Assembly (NCBI RefSeq): GCF_040833965.1
Contig: NZ_CP162142.1
Coordinates: 2,567,001 to 2,631,000, forward strand
From: Leptospira sp. WS39.C2
Lineage (GTDB): Bacteria; Spirochaetota; Leptospiria; Leptospirales; Leptospiraceae
Direction of reading: 5' to 3'
DNA: 64,000 bases
Shown here: in pieces, positions 26,825-37,280 of the stretch
Layout of the letters: every line of letters starts with the position of its first letter
How positions within the stretch are numbered: position 1 is the stretch's first letter
Program-made: the position numbers and the translations under genes
Notes under the pieces: model-generated
The model's database searches: none
Told to the model about the DNA's origin: nothing
Seen by the model: the letters and a program-made list of their open reading frames with translations, nothing else

Positions 26825-27655
26825 TTATTCAACAGTTGTCGGATCCCAACAAGTTCTAAAATTTTCATTCCAACTTGAGATCTCTTCCATATCTTCTCGT
26901 GATAATTGAAAATCAAAAACATCTGCATTTTCTTTGATTCGAATTGGATTTTTTGATTTTGGTATCACAACATTCCCCGCTTGTAATGACCATCGAATGA
27001 GAATTTGCGCATTTGATTTGTTGTACTTTTTTGCTAGCCTAGTGACTCGTTCGTCTTCCAACTTTTGTCCATGTGCTAACGGACTATAGGCTTCCAATAA
27101 TATTCCCTTGGTACTACAATAGTTTTTTAGTTCGGTATCTTGTAAGAAGGGATGGAATTCTACTTGGTTCATCGCAGGCACAATGTCTGTTTCTTTGAGT
27201 AATTCTTCTAAATGGGAAACCATAAAATTGCTCACTCCAATTGACTTGGCTTTTCCATCCTTCTTGATTTTCTCTAATGCTTTCCATGAATCTTTCCGTT
27301 TTCCAGAAACAGGAAAATGAATTAGATACATGTCAACGTAGTCGGTTCCTAATTTTTTTAATGAAACATCGATTGCTTTTTGTGCTTCATCATACCCTTG
27401 GTCGGCATTCCAAAGTTTTGTTACAAGAAAAATATCATTGCGATGAATCCCACTATCACGAATAGCAACTCCAACATCAGCTTCATTTCCATAAATCGCC
27501 GCTGTATCTATATGTCGGTAACCAAATTCCAATGCAGACTTTACTGCTTCATAACATTCTTTGGGACGGGACTTCCAAACACCTAAACCAAGTAGCGGCA
27601 CAGAATTTGATTGATTTGTTGGAATTGTTGCGGAGAGGGAAAGTTCTGACATCAT
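26825..27655 (-). CDS. Aldo/keto reductase
   Basis: An NADPH-dependent reductase of carbonyl compounds, 276 residues. The catalytic tetrad is intact: D50, Y55 (DTAAIYGNE), K80 (LVTKLW) and H113 (LIHFP). The C-terminal NADP-binding [13 protein letters not shown] segment is typical of the AKR5/2,5-diketo-gluconate reductase-like branch. Two ATGs (27655, 27652) are possible starts, both with a weak ribosome site. It follows the ClpB-like gene on the same strand, but a 40-bp inverted repeat lies between, so it probably has its own promoter. Confidence 0.9.
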   Translation of the reverse strand: MMSELSLSATIPTNQSNSVPLLGLGVWKSRPKECYEAVKSALEFGYRHIDTAAIYGNEADVGVAIRDSGIHRNDIFLVTKLWNADQGYDEAQKAIDVSLKKLGTDYVDMYLIHFPVSGKRKDSWKALEKIKKDGKAKSIGVSNFMVSHLEELLKETDIVPAMNQVEFHPFLQDTELKNYCSTKGILLEAYSPLAHGQKLEDERVTRLAKKYNKSNAQILIRWSLQAGNVVIPKSKNPIRIKENADVFDFQLSREDMEEISSWNENFRTCWDPTTVE

Positions 27656-27669
27656 TATCTGTTTAGACG

Positions 27670-27709
27670 AAATAACCCTACCATAAGGAAATTTATGATA
27701 GGGTTATTT
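27670..27709 (-). terminator. Long inverted repeat, probable terminator of the ClpB-like gene
   Basis: AAATAACCCTA and TAGGGTTATTT are perfect 11-bp arms; inside, after one mismatch, CATAA and TTATG pair again. On the minus strand the second arm ends TTATTT, a short U-rich tail. It begins 14 nt after the ClpB-like stop (27723) and ends 15 nt before the aldo/keto reductase start. Confidence 0.55.
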
Positions 27710-27722
27710 GATGCCATTCCCT

Positions 27723-30110
27723 TTATTTTTGTACACCCACAAGCTCAGGTAAAGGTGAAAATTGCAAATCATCCCCATTCCAGTCAGCTCGATACCTTCC
27801 CTCAACTAAGGTTCCAGAAAGGATGGCCTTCGCCAATGGTCGATTCACAATTCGATTAAAAACACTTCCTAGTGGACGCGCTCCAAATTTAGGATCAAAC
27901 CCTTGTTCACGAAGAATGTGTTCTGTACTTTCTGAAAGTTCGATGACCACTCCTTTCACTTTCAGTCTTTCATTTAGCATTCGTAATTGTTTTTCGATTA
28001 ATTTTTCCATGATGGAAGAATCTAACGAATGATATGTTAAAACTGCATCCAATCTTCCTAAAACTTCCGGTTTAAAATCGGATTCAATATTTTTAGAATT
28101 AGTTGTGAGAATCACAATTGTATTTTTAAAATTAATCGTTCTACCTTTGTTATCTGTTAATCGACCATCATCCAAGATTTGGAGTAAAATATCTGAAAAA
28201 TCTGGATGAGCTTTTTCCACTTCATCAAACAAAACGACAGAATATGGTTTTCGGCGAATCGCTTCTGTCAAAATTCCACCTTCATCATATCCAATATAAC
28301 CAGCTGGTGCACCGATCAATTTTGCGACAGAATGTTTTTCAGAGTATTCACTTAGATCTAGTCGAACCAAATTTGTCTCATGATCAAATAAAAACTTTGC
28401 AATTGCCTTCGCTGTTTCGGTTTTACCAACACCGGTAGGACCTTTTAATAAAAAGGAACCAAGTGGTCTTGATTCAGAAGAAATTCCAGCATAAGAAGTT
28501 AATAAGGTATCTGCAATTTCACGGATGGATTCTTTTTGACCATACACAACAGAATTTAAATCTTCTTCTAAGTGTAATAAATTCTCTTGTTTTGTTTTCA
28601 AAATTTTTTCAACAGGTATACCAGTTTGTCGTGAAATCACTGCTGCAATATGATTCCTTTCTAAAATCCAACTATTTTGAAATCCACCAAGTTCCTTTTC
28701 TAATTCAGGTAAAACTGCATATTTTAAACGTGAAGCTTCGGTATAATCAGCTCTTTGTTGTGCAGCATCTAAATCAAACTTAACTCGATCAATTTTGTTT
28801 TTTATGGATGCAATTTGTTTCAAGGAATTGACTTCCTTTTCCCAAATTATTTTTCCATCTTGGAATTTTTTCTCCAATAATTCGATTTCTTTTAGAATCT
28901 CTTCATTTTTCTTTTCTACTTGAGCAAATATTTTTTTAGAACGGATTTCACTTTCAAGTTCGACAAGTTCTGTTGGCATAGCTTCTGCAGATAGTTTTAA
29001 TGCAGATGCTGCTTCATCGACTAAATCAATCGCTTTATCAGGTAAAAATTTATCAGTAATGTATTGGTCTGACAAAAGAACTGATGCGTAAATTGCTTCA
29101 TCTGAGATTTTGATTCCATGATGAATTTCATGTTTATCTCGAATTCCCATTAGAATCTCAATTGCATCCTCTTTACTTGGTTCATTTACTGGAACTGCCC
29201 GAAATCTTCTTTCCAATGCTTGGTCACCAAGAATGTATTTTTGAAATTCATCCCCAGTTGTTGCTCCTATACAATGTAATTCACCTCTAGCCAAAGCTGG
29301 TTTCAAAAGGTTTGCAGCATCCATCGCACCATCTGTTTTCCCTGCACCAACCAATTGGTGAATTTCATCTATGAATAATATTGCTTCTCCAGCTTGTCCT
29401 TTTATGTATCGCAGAAGTGCTGTTAGCTTTTCTTCAAATTCACCGCGATATTTTGTTCCAGCCATTAACTGGCCCATATCCAAAGAATATATGGTTTTTC
29501 CTTTTAATACATCTGGAACTCTACCTTTTACAATTTGTTCCGCCAGACCTTCAACGATTGCAGTTTTACCAACACCTGCACTACCAACTAACACAGGATT
29601 GTTTTTAGATCGCCTACCTAGAATTTCCATAACAGATCGAATTTCTTTACTACGTCCAATGACAGGATCCAATTTCCCTTCTCTAGCCAAATCATTAAGA
29701 TTCACCAAAAAATTAGGAACTTCTTCATCCGTTTCTTTTACATTCAATTCTTCATAATTGATTTTGAGTTCTGGTAGGATCTGTGGTAAAAACTTCAGAA
29801 AATCTGCTTCTTTTAATTCCTCTCTACCATTTTCTGCGGCCCTCGAAGAAGCCATGGTAAACCACTGCGCTAGTTTTGGAGATGTGCGTAAGGATTCAAA
29901 AGGGATTTCACCTGAGGCTCTCGCCTGTTTTTTTAAAAATTCATCTACAGTAGATTTATACTTAATTAATGTTTTTCCCGAAACAGAAGTAGGCAAGGTC
30001 ATAAATCCCCAGACCAAATGGTAAGGAGTGATTTCTGTATTTTGTCTCCTCATCGCCTCTGTTTGTGCAATGTCCAAGGCACCTTGGACGTTTGAGTCAT
30101 ATTGTTTCAT
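27723..30110 (-). CDS. clpB: ClpB-like AAA+ chaperone (protein disaggregase)
   Basis: A 795-residue Hsp100. It has an N-terminal Clp_N repeat domain (1-120), AAA-1 with Walker A GSAGVGKT at 176-183, a middle coiled coil (about 380-480), and AAA-2 with GPTGVGKT at 557-564, then the D2-small domain. The middle domain places it with ClpB rather than ClpA; no IGF/IGL loop for ClpP docking is seen. It is about 65 residues shorter than standard ClpB, mostly in the middle domain, so it may be a paralogue. A CIRCE element overlaps its promoter, so HrcA control is expected. Confidence 0.85.
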   Translation of the reverse strand: MKQYDSNVQGALDIAQTEAMRRQNTEITPYHLVWGFMTLPTSVSGKTLIKYKSTVDEFLKKQARASGEIPFESLRTSPKLAQWFTMASSRAAENGREELKEADFLKFLPQILPELKINYEELNVKETDEEVPNFLVNLNDLAREGKLDPVIGRSKEIRSVMEILGRRSKNNPVLVGSAGVGKTAIVEGLAEQIVKGRVPDVLKGKTIYSLDMGQLMAGTKYRGEFEEKLTALLRYIKGQAGEAILFIDEIHQLVGAGKTDGAMDAANLLKPALARGELHCIGATTGDEFQKYILGDQALERRFRAVPVNEPSKEDAIEILMGIRDKHEIHHGIKISDEAIYASVLLSDQYITDKFLPDKAIDLVDEAASALKLSAEAMPTELVELESEIRSKKIFAQVEKKNEEILKEIELLEKKFQDGKIIWEKEVNSLKQIASIKNKIDRVKFDLDAAQQRADYTEASRLKYAVLPELEKELGGFQNSWILERNHIAAVISRQTGIPVEKILKTKQENLLHLEEDLNSVVYGQKESIREIADTLLTSYAGISSESRPLGSFLLKGPTGVGKTETAKAIAKFLFDHETNLVRLDLSEYSEKHSVAKLIGAPAGYIGYDEGGILTEAIRRKPYSVVLFDEVEKAHPDFSDILLQILDDGRLTDNKGRTINFKNTIVILTTNSKNIESDFKPEVLGRLDAVLTYHSLDSSIMEKLIEKQLRMLNERLKVKGVVIELSESTEHILREQGFDPKFGARPLGSVFNRIVNRPLAKAILSGTLVEGRYRADWNGDDLQFSPLPELVGVQK

Positions 30111-30125
30111 TGTGTTTTCCCACCT

Positions 30126-30152
30126 TTAGCACTCTAAGCATTAGACTGCTAA
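30126..30152 (-). promoter_or_regulatory. CIRCE element (HrcA operator)
   Basis: Read on the minus strand it is TTAGCAGTC, nine bases, GAGTGCTAA. The consensus is TTAGCACTC-N9-GAGTGCTAA, so 17 of 18 positions match and the spacer is exact. It ends 16 nt before the ClpB-like ATG (30110), the usual position for HrcA repression of heat-shock genes. Confidence 0.9.
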
Positions 30153-30299
30153 TTCTTAGTTCTTGTTTCAAGTTTTTTTTGAAAATGACTTCCATCGAAG
30201 GAATCTTCGCCCAATCCTAGAAAAGATCCTAGATTCCCTGTGATCTTACAGGCTTTCGAATGGCCCTGGCCAAATTTAGTGGAGATAGGTAAACCCCCA

Positions 30300-32246
30300 G
30301 TGCATTTTTTCAGTAAGTGTAGTATTTTCCTTCTGATTGGTATTTGGAGTAATTCGCTTTTCTCGCTTCCGCTCTCTATTGAGGAATCCAAAAACTATCG
30401 GGATATCGGTAAGTATTTTGAATATACAATACCGAACAATCCGGAGGCCAATTTACTAGAAATCCAAAAGGATGATACCCTATGGAGGCCAAATCCGAAA
30501 AATGTAATGTCGTTTCCTAGGTCTAAAAACCCTGTGTGGTTTAAAATCACACTGATCCATTATGGAAATTTTCCCCACACTTTCTTTATACACCTATCAA
30601 ACCCAGTTGTAGATTTATTTGAATTACACTCAGAAATCAATGGAAAATGGATTACGCAATGGTCTGGCGAACAAGTTTTGCAGAAGAATAAAACTATTTA
30701 TTCACATATTTCCGCATTTCCTGTAACTTTATCTGCACATGAAACAAGAACTATCTATTTAAAAATTAAATCAGATAATCCAATCTTTAGTTTTGTATCT
30801 CTTTATAACTCCAGAACGTTTATAGCATATTCCAAAAAACAAGATATTTTCTTTGCTGCTTATTTTGGTGCTGGGTTTATGATGTTTCTCTTTAGTTTAT
30901 TTTTAGCTCATACACTTCGATATAAGAAGTTTTTTTATTTTTTCTTTTATTTAGCAACTGTACTCTTATTGAATACATACTCAACTGGATTCATCCAATA
31001 TTTTGAATTTGGAAATTCCAATTCTTGGAAAAATTATTTATTCCCTATTACAATTCAATTGTCTTCGATTTTTGGTTTATTATTTACTTTAGAATTTTTA
31101 GAAACAAAAGAAAATTTTCCAAAGATAAACAAAACCACACAAGGTTATATTTGTTTTCTCCTCATCATCATGATGACAATTTTCATAATAGATTTACACA
31201 GTTTTATCCAATTAACTGTCATTTTAATTTCGATACCCATTTTCCTTGCAATTTTAATTTCAATTCTTACTTTGCTTAAAAGTAAAAAGAAACTGGAAGT
31301 CATACTGTTTTTGTTAGCTTTTGGAACATTGCTTTTTGGTGCGGCTTTAAATACGTTTACAGTCCAAGGATTTATCAAACCCATCCACTTTGCTTCCTAT
31401 TCGTTACCATTAGGCTCCGCATTAGAAGTTTTTTTCCTATCTCTTGCTCTTGTTTTACGCGTCTCAGATTATCGCAAATCAAACGAACAAAAACAGGAAA
31501 TTGATTTACAGTTAAAAATTGCTCAAAAACTTCAGAATGGTCTTTTACCTCAAAAACGGACTCATGCTCTTGAGTATCCTCTAGGTTTTCGTTATTCCCC
31601 TGCCACTGATATTGGAGGTGATTTTGTCGAAATCATTGTGAAAGAAAAAGAGCTTGGATTATTTTTATGCGATGTCTCAGGACATGGAATACCAGCAGCA
31701 ATGATTGCCTCCATGACAAAAGTTTCCTTAGAAATTTGGAATGATAACCTAAGTAAACCAGCGCTAGCTGCCGAAAAAATCAGAAAATCTTTATTAAGTT
31801 CTTTGTCTGGTCATTTTTTAAGCGCATTTTTTGTTTATATAAATCCAGAGGATCAAATCCTACGAATTGCCAATGCTGGTCATTTACCACTGTTACACCT
31901 TAGTAGAAATGGCAATATTACTACATATTCAAGTTACGGAAGAGCAATCAACGAATACATAAAATCCGATATTATTGAAAAAAGTTTTCCGTTACCAAAT
32001 GAGGGAACCTTTATTATGTTCACAGATGGAGTCATTGAAGCAAGGAATATTAATAAGGATGAATTGTTTGGAGAAGATCGTTTCCACAATTTAATTCAGT
32101 CTCTAGCTACAAAACATCCACAATATATTTGTGACAAAATTATTGAAGAGATCGAAAAATTTCAAAAATCAAAACGATCTGACGATGATATCACAATTCT
32201 TGCATTATCCCTTGATACTAATTTTGAGACCAATACTAAATTATGA
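30300..32246 (+). CDS. 7TM-DISM sensor with SpoIIE-type PP2C phosphatase
   Basis: A membrane signalling phosphatase of about 648 residues. It has a signal peptide, an extracytoplasmic 7TMR-DISM beta domain (about 25-185), seven membrane spans (about 190-400), a short coiled coil and a SpoIIE phosphatase domain. The metal-binding Asp residues lie in ATDIGGDFVEI and FLCDVSGHGIP. Such proteins dephosphorylate anti-sigma-factor antagonists. The frame is open from GTG 30240, but GTG 30300 follows GGAGATAGG and puts the signal peptide at the N-terminus, so it is preferred. The tail overlaps the convergent hybrid kinase by 6 nt. Confidence 0.87.
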   Translation: MHFFSKCSIFLLIGIWSNSLFSLPLSIEESKNYRDIGKYFEYTIPNNPEANLLEIQKDDTLWRPNPKNVMSFPRSKNPVWFKITLIHYGNFPHTFFIHLSNPVVDLFELHSEINGKWITQWSGEQVLQKNKTIYSHISAFPVTLSAHETRTIYLKIKSDNPIFSFVSLYNSRTFIAYSKKQDIFFAAYFGAGFMMFLFSLFLAHTLRYKKFFYFFFYLATVLLLNTYSTGFIQYFEFGNSNSWKNYLFPITIQLSSIFGLLFTLEFLETKENFPKINKTTQGYICFLLIIMMTIFIIDLHSFIQLTVILISIPIFLAILISILTLLKSKKKLEVILFLLAFGTLLFGAALNTFTVQGFIKPIHFASYSLPLGSALEVFFLSLALVLRVSDYRKSNEQKQEIDLQLKIAQKLQNGLLPQKRTHALEYPLGFRYSPATDIGGDFVEIIVKEKELGLFLCDVSGHGIPAAMIASMTKVSLEIWNDNLSKPALAAEKIRKSLLSSLSGHFLSAFFVYINPEDQILRIANAGHLPLLHLSRNGNITTYSSYGRAINEYIKSDIIEKSFPLPNEGTFIMFTDGVIEARNINKDELFGEDRFHNLIQSLATKHPQYICDKIIEEIEKFQKSKRSDDDITILALSLDTNFETNTKL

Positions 32247-34412
32247 TCCAATCCAATGATGGAGTTTGGACAATAAGTCATTCGGGTTAAATGGTTTTGA
32301 GATAAAATCATTCATTCCCGCATCTTTAATTTGATCACGGGTTTCTAATTGGGCAGAGGCAGTTAATGCAATGATAGGGATCTCTTTCCATTTCAACTCT
32401 TGTCTGATCCTAACCGCAGCCGTATACCCATCCATTTCTGGCATATGAAGATCCATGAGTATCAATTCAATCGGGTGATGGTATAAAATTTCGATAACTT
32501 CAACGCCATTCGAAGCTTCCATTGTTTTTATACCCCATCGATTTAAAAAACGAATTACGATCGAACGATTAATAGGAATATCATCTGCAACCAATACTAG
32601 TTTATCCTTTAATGATTCATTATTCTTATTTGATGTGATTGAAATTAAATCATTTCCTTTACCGATTTTACAAGGCAATGTGAACGAAAAGATAGAACCT
32701 TTTCCCAATTTCGATGAAAGATGGAGGTGACCTTCCATTAACTCAACCAAAGCCTTGGAAATAGCGAGACCTAATCCAGACCCGCCATATTTACGAGTCG
32801 TATCTTGATTTGCTTGTGTGAATTTTTCAAAAATGGAATGGAATTTTTTTGGATCAATTCCTATACCCGTGTCTTCAACTTCGAATTCGATGATTGTGGT
32901 ATCAACTGATTGAGACTTGTTTCTAACACGAAGTGTAATCGAACCTTCAGAAGTAAATTTTAAAGCATTCGAAAGTAGATTATTTAAAATTTGTAACAAC
33001 CTAGTTGGATCAGAATGAATGAATTCTGGAATATTTGGATCAATTTCTTCTCGGAAGGATAATAATTTTTCTTTGGCTCTATTAGAAAACGAAGTTGTTA
33101 TCTCTTTTAAAAATTCTTTAAAATGGAAATCAATTCCTTCAATTAAGACTAACCTTTCTTCAATTTTATTAAAATCCAATATGTCATTTATCAGTGCGAG
33201 TAAAGATTCACTCGAAAATTTCAAACTTTTTAAGTTCTCCATTTGTTCTGGTTTTGGATTCTCTTCTAAGAGCCACAAAGAAATACCTATCACGGCATTT
33301 AAAGGAGTTCGTAATTCATGACTCATGTTTGACAAAAAATCAGATTTGGATTTGTTTGCTTCTTCTGCTTTTTTCTTTGACTTGATTAACTCTTTTTCAT
33401 AAACAATAGTTTTTGTTACATCAACGATTACGGATCGACTTCTTATCATTTTTCCATAGGGAGAAAAAATTGCTGTTGAAGATAAATTTACAAATATTGA
33501 ATCTCCATCTTTTCTTTTTACTTCAAAGATTAAATTATTGATAAAACCTTGTTTTTTAAAGATTGGAAAGTTATCAAAAAATACATTTTTACTTTCCTCA
33601 GTTAAAAGATCAGTCCATTTTTTAACTCCAACCAATTCCTCTTCAGTATATCCAAACCAATCACATTCAGTCCGATTCACTTTCAGAAAATAACCATCAG
33701 GATCTAAACTATGGAAACCAACTGGAGAATTTTGGTAAAGATCTTCGATTTCAGTAAAACGATCTTCTATTATTTCTTTCTCTAAGATTGATTTCATACT
33801 TTTCTTCAGAATTAAAATCATCCATAAAATCAAAAAAGAAAGTAAAAGAAATAAGCTAGCTGAGACGACTAATATTCGATCGTTAATTTTTTTTTGGTCG
33901 TTATATTCTAAATCATCTCGTTTTTGTTTTTTGTTAAGAATTGTCTCATAAATATTTCTAAACTCAGCCATTTTTTCATTGCCATCAACCAAACTTAGTT
34001 TAGTTGGCATGTTCTTAGGAAATTTCTGAAGATGACCTTGTATATGATTTAATTTTGAATGACTCACTACCATCAAATGGCGAAAATCATTCAAATCGTC
34101 TCTTTCACAATGGTCCAAAAGATAACTCTCCAATCCAGGAAGTATCTGAATAGCATTATGGTATGGATTTAAAAAATTAGGGTCATTGGAAAGTAAATAA
34201 CCTCTTACACCAGTTTCTGCGTCCTTTAAAGCAGAAGCATATTCTTTTAATTTTAAGTCCCAATACTTCTTTTTTTGAAAATATTCTGATTTTGTGCGAT
34301 TCTCATAAATATGGAAAAAGAAAAAAAAGGAAGAGATGATTAGGAAAGATAAAATTATCCAAAGGAAACTTAAATAAAACGGTTCTAGTTTTTTTTGGAT
34401 GGAAATAGGCAT
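32241..34412 (-). CDS. Hybrid histidine kinase: CHASE3-PAS-HisKA-HATPase-REC
   Basis: The 723-residue membrane kinase has two spans (about 13-33 and 183-205) flanking a CHASE3 domain with DAETGVRGYLLS. A PAS domain (about 215-345), HisKA with phospho-His in SNMSHELRTPLNA, HATPase (N, G1 and G2 boxes in DTGIGIDPKK and GGSGLGLAISKAL) and a C-terminal receiver with Asp in LILMDLHMPEMDG follow. CHASE3 senses an unknown extracytoplasmic cue. It comes 43 nt after the PAS kinase gene ending at 34456 and may belong to the minus-strand unit that begins with the P-type ATPase at 39794. Confidence 0.92.
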   Translation of the reverse strand: MPISIQKKLEPFYLSFLWIILSFLIISSFFFFFHIYENRTKSEYFQKKKYWDLKLKEYASALKDAETGVRGYLLSNDPNFLNPYHNAIQILPGLESYLLDHCERDDLNDFRHLMVVSHSKLNHIQGHLQKFPKNMPTKLSLVDGNEKMAEFRNIYETILNKKQKRDDLEYNDQKKINDRILVVSASLFLLLSFLILWMILILKKSMKSILEKEIIEDRFTEIEDLYQNSPVGFHSLDPDGYFLKVNRTECDWFGYTEEELVGVKKWTDLLTEESKNVFFDNFPIFKKQGFINNLIFEVKRKDGDSIFVNLSSTAIFSPYGKMIRSRSVIVDVTKTIVYEKELIKSKKKAEEANKSKSDFLSNMSHELRTPLNAVIGISLWLLEENPKPEQMENLKSLKFSSESLLALINDILDFNKIEERLVLIEGIDFHFKEFLKEITTSFSNRAKEKLLSFREEIDPNIPEFIHSDPTRLLQILNNLLSNALKFTSEGSITLRVRNKSQSVDTTIIEFEVEDTGIGIDPKKFHSIFEKFTQANQDTTRKYGGSGLGLAISKALVELMEGHLHLSSKLGKGSIFSFTLPCKIGKGNDLISITSNKNNESLKDKLVLVADDIPINRSIVIRFLNRWGIKTMEASNGVEVIEILYHHPIELILMDLHMPEMDGYTAAVRIRQELKWKEIPIIALTASAQLETRDQIKDAGMNDFISKPFNPNDLLSKLHHWIGS

Positions 34413-34455
34413 TCGAACCTATGTTCATATTCGAATGTATAAATTTGTCAATTGT

Positions 34456-36384
34456 TTAAACCATAGCCCTCCAAGCTGGAAAATATAGATCAAATTGGGT
34501 ACCTTTCCCTACGGTAGATTCTACTAAAATAGTTCCACCCATTTTTGCCATAATACCATAAATGATAGAAAGACCAAGTCCAGTCCCTTTCCCACCTTTT
34601 GTGCTAAAAAAAGGATCAAAAATCTTTTCGAGAATTTCTTTCGGTATTCCATTCCCATTATCTGCGAAGCTCAGTTTCCAATACTCTGTGTTCTTCATAA
34701 ACCCAACTTGATACAAATCCGATTTTTCATACGAGATTTTAGATAAACTTATTGTAATTTTAGGATTTAGAATTTCTTGTAATGCGAATATAGAATTTTC
34801 GTATAAATTAGACAGGATTTGGAATATTTGAATTGGATCCGCTTCAATAAATGCTGACTCGTTACCTAAATCAGTAAATAAGGAAATTTTATTTGCTGAA
34901 ACAAACTTTACTTCGTTTAACACCTGCAACAATTGTTCTCTTAAATCTATTTGTTTTGAAGAAGAATGATCAATTTTTGAATAAGTGAGAATCTGTTGGA
35001 TTAGATTTTTCGCTCTGTCTAAAGATTTTGAAATTCCTTCAATAGCAGGTAGTGATTTTTGAATCATTTCATTCGAATGATTGTTTGCCCATTCTGCATT
35101 AAGATAAGAAATATATGCCATCATTGGAGTTAACAAATTATTAAAATCATGCGCAATACCACCAGCAAAGGTGCCTAGTGCTTCCAATTTTTGAGCCTGC
35201 GCATAAGCTCTTTCGAGAACAATTTTCTCAGTGATATCTTTCGCCTCGAGTACGATGTAAATAATTTTACCGTTTGCATCATTTAAAGGATAAAAATCAC
35301 AATCAAAGTATTTTTCTCGTCCATCCCGTAGTCGATACGCAACAAAAACTTCAAACGTCTGATTCTTTAAGGCTAACTTCATTCCATAAGTTAATTTTTT
35401 AATCGAATCTTCCTTGGACTCAGAAAAAATAGAACTAATCAATTCTAATCCCTGCACATCAGATTCATTTCTTTCAAATGATAGAACTGAATTTCGATTC
35501 ATACGAATGATATGCCCTTGTAGATCCAACAAAAAAATCGCTTGTGAAGAATTATTAAAAATACCTTTAAACAATTGTTCGTTTAATTGTATTGAACTTT
35601 GTAAATCAGAAACATCAGATATATCATGAATTGTTCCAAAAATTCGAAATCGATTTTCATCAAACCTTTCTGCTTCTAACCATAAATTTACTTTTTTACG
35701 ACCAACTTTTGTATTTAAATGTAATAACAATTCCTTCGATGTATTTTGGTTTCTCACTTCATTCCAAATAGAATCGATCATACTTTTTTCTTCAATATCA
35801 AGTAAGGTCCAAACCTTTTCCATCAGTGGAACTTCACTAAAATCATAACCTAAAATTCTGTATAATTCTAATGACCAGAGTGTATTATTTTCTGGAAAAA
35901 TTACTTCAAAATGTCCAAGATGAGAAATTTTTTGCGATCGAGTTAAAATCTCTTCCCCATGAACTAACATTTCCCAAGCTTTTTTTTGAGATTGTTTTAG
36001 TCTAAATGCTTCCAATTCTCGATTCACAATGAACGGAAGTTTAATGATCGATGATTTTGGTAAAAATTCAGAAGCTCCCAAATTTAAGTACTCTGAAGCA
36101 GCTTCTTCAGGAATAAATTCGGTAATTAATATAATTGGTAATTCAGGGTTAATTTCTTTGATTCGATTGATTACATATTTTCCATCAAAATCAGGTAAAT
36201 AATAATCAGAAATGACAATATCCCAAGATTTATCTAATATACTTTTTTCAAATTCGGATTTCCATTCAACACGTTCTGATGAAATTACGAAACCAAAGTT
36301 TTGTAAGACCGAAACTATGGCCTTATAAGAAGCCACAGAATCTTCAACAACCAAAACGTTTATTTTCTTCTGTGATTCCATCAA
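34456..36384 (-). CDS. REC-PAS-PAS histidine kinase
   Basis: A soluble 642-residue kinase. A receiver domain (about 8-125, Asp60 in [12 protein letters not shown]) is followed by two PAS domains (about 160-262 and 270-392), a HisKA unit of NtrB-like type with phospho-His in [11 protein letters not shown], and a HATPase domain with FADNGNGIP and [13 protein letters not shown]. Its own C-terminal phosphorelay target is missing, so an unlinked regulator or the adjacent hybrid kinase's receiver may be used. It starts 8 nt after the patatin gene. Confidence 0.9.
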   Translation of the reverse strand: MMESQKKINVLVVEDSVASYKAIVSVLQNFGFVISSERVEWKSEFEKSILDKSWDIVISDYYLPDFDGKYVINRIKEINPELPIILITEFIPEEAASEYLNLGASEFLPKSSIIKLPFIVNRELEAFRLKQSQKKAWEMLVHGEEILTRSQKISHLGHFEVIFPENNTLWSLELYRILGYDFSEVPLMEKVWTLLDIEEKSMIDSIWNEVRNQNTSKELLLHLNTKVGRKKVNLWLEAERFDENRFRIFGTIHDISDVSDLQSSIQLNEQLFKGIFNNSSQAIFLLDLQGHIIRMNRNSVLSFERNESDVQGLELISSIFSESKEDSIKKLTYGMKLALKNQTFEVFVAYRLRDGREKYFDCDFYPLNDANGKIIYIVLEAKDITEKIVLERAYAQAQKLEALGTFAGGIAHDFNNLLTPMMAYISYLNAEWANNHSNEMIQKSLPAIEGISKSLDRAKNLIQQILTYSKIDHSSSKQIDLREQLLQVLNEVKFVSANKISLFTDLGNESAFIEADPIQIFQILSNLYENSIFALQEILNPKITISLSKISYEKSDLYQVGFMKNTEYWKLSFADNGNGIPKEILEKIFDPFFSTKGGKGTGLGLSIIYGIMAKMGGTILVESTVGKGTQFDLYFPAWRAMV

Positions 36385-36392
36385 TCTATAAC

Positions 36393-37256
36393 TTAACTAA
36401 ATAATCCGAAGATCGGTAATTCCATTTCGCCTAAAATTTCTGCCTTATGTTTGTAAGCAGTTCCTCTCCCTTCCGCGAGGGCGAATTTTCCTTTTGAAAA
36501 ATCATTTGGAGATAAATAAGGAGTATTTGTTTCTAATCGTATTAATTTTTTTCCTTTCTCTTTTGCCAAAAGAGTTTTTAGGTCTTCCGTCTCCGTTTCA
36601 ATGATCTGAACAGATGCATCTAACGCTCGTTTCATCATATTTTTACTAACGGGTCTATGATTGTTAATCTGATGAATTACAATTCTATCGATGCTTGGAT
36701 CCAAAATTAATTCCTTAATTGGTTCTCCATCACCGATACCACCATCTAAAAACTCTTGTCCCTGAAATTCCTGCACTTCATAAAGAAATGGAAAGGCAAT
36801 GGAAGCCATCACTGCATCCAATACATTTCCTTCAGTTATCAATTCTCTTTTGTTTTTGGATAAATTGGAAACTGCGATTCCAAGTTTGATCGGTAATTCA
36901 GAAAACTTTTTATTACCAAGATAAGGATATAAAATTTTACGTGTAGCTTTGCCAGTTAGTACGCCACTTGATTGGTTCCAACCTTTCCTAAGGAGTCGGC
37001 CTAATAAGGTTAATGAGTTCCCTTCCCAAAAATCCTTTTTTTTGAGACCTAAGACAACTGACTCAAAATCTACCATTTCTCTCCCTGTTGCATAGAGAGC
37101 TCCAATCATAGCTCCGGAACTTGATCCAGTAACAATAGAAGGTCTGAAACCAATTTCTTGCAATCCACGCACAAAACCAGTGTGGGCAAAAAATCCAAAA
37201 AAAGCAGATTTTAAACACAATGCTGAGTACTTTTTAGGAAATATCAGTTCTATCAT
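36393..37256 (-). CDS. Patatin-like phospholipase (RssA type)
   Basis: A 287-residue serine acyl hydrolase. The nucleophile elbow GSSSG is at 44-48 (Ser46) and the catalytic Asp in [10 protein letters not shown] near 172; these form the Ser-Asp dyad of patatins. The oxyanion region before the elbow is less standard than G-G-G/A-x-R/K-G. It hydrolyses membrane lipids or lysolipids; the substrate is unknown. It lies 24 nt after the P-type ATPase and 8 nt before the kinase, so the genes are very likely cotranscribed. Confidence 0.87.
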   Translation of the reverse strand: MIELIFPKKYSALCLKSAFFGFFAHTGFVRGLQEIGFRPSIVTGSSSGAMIGALYATGREMVDFESVVLGLKKKDFWEGNSLTLLGRLLRKGWNQSSGVLTGKATRKILYPYLGNKKFSELPIKLGIAVSNLSKNKRELITEGNVLDAVMASIAFPFLYEVQEFQGQEFLDGGIGDGEPIKELILDPSIDRIVIHQINNHRPVSKNMMKRALDASVQIIETETEDLKTLLAKEKGKKLIRLETNTPYLSPNDFSKGKFALAEGRGTAYKHKAEILGEMELPIFGLFS

Positions 37257-37280
37257 AAACTTGGAATTACTATCACCTTT

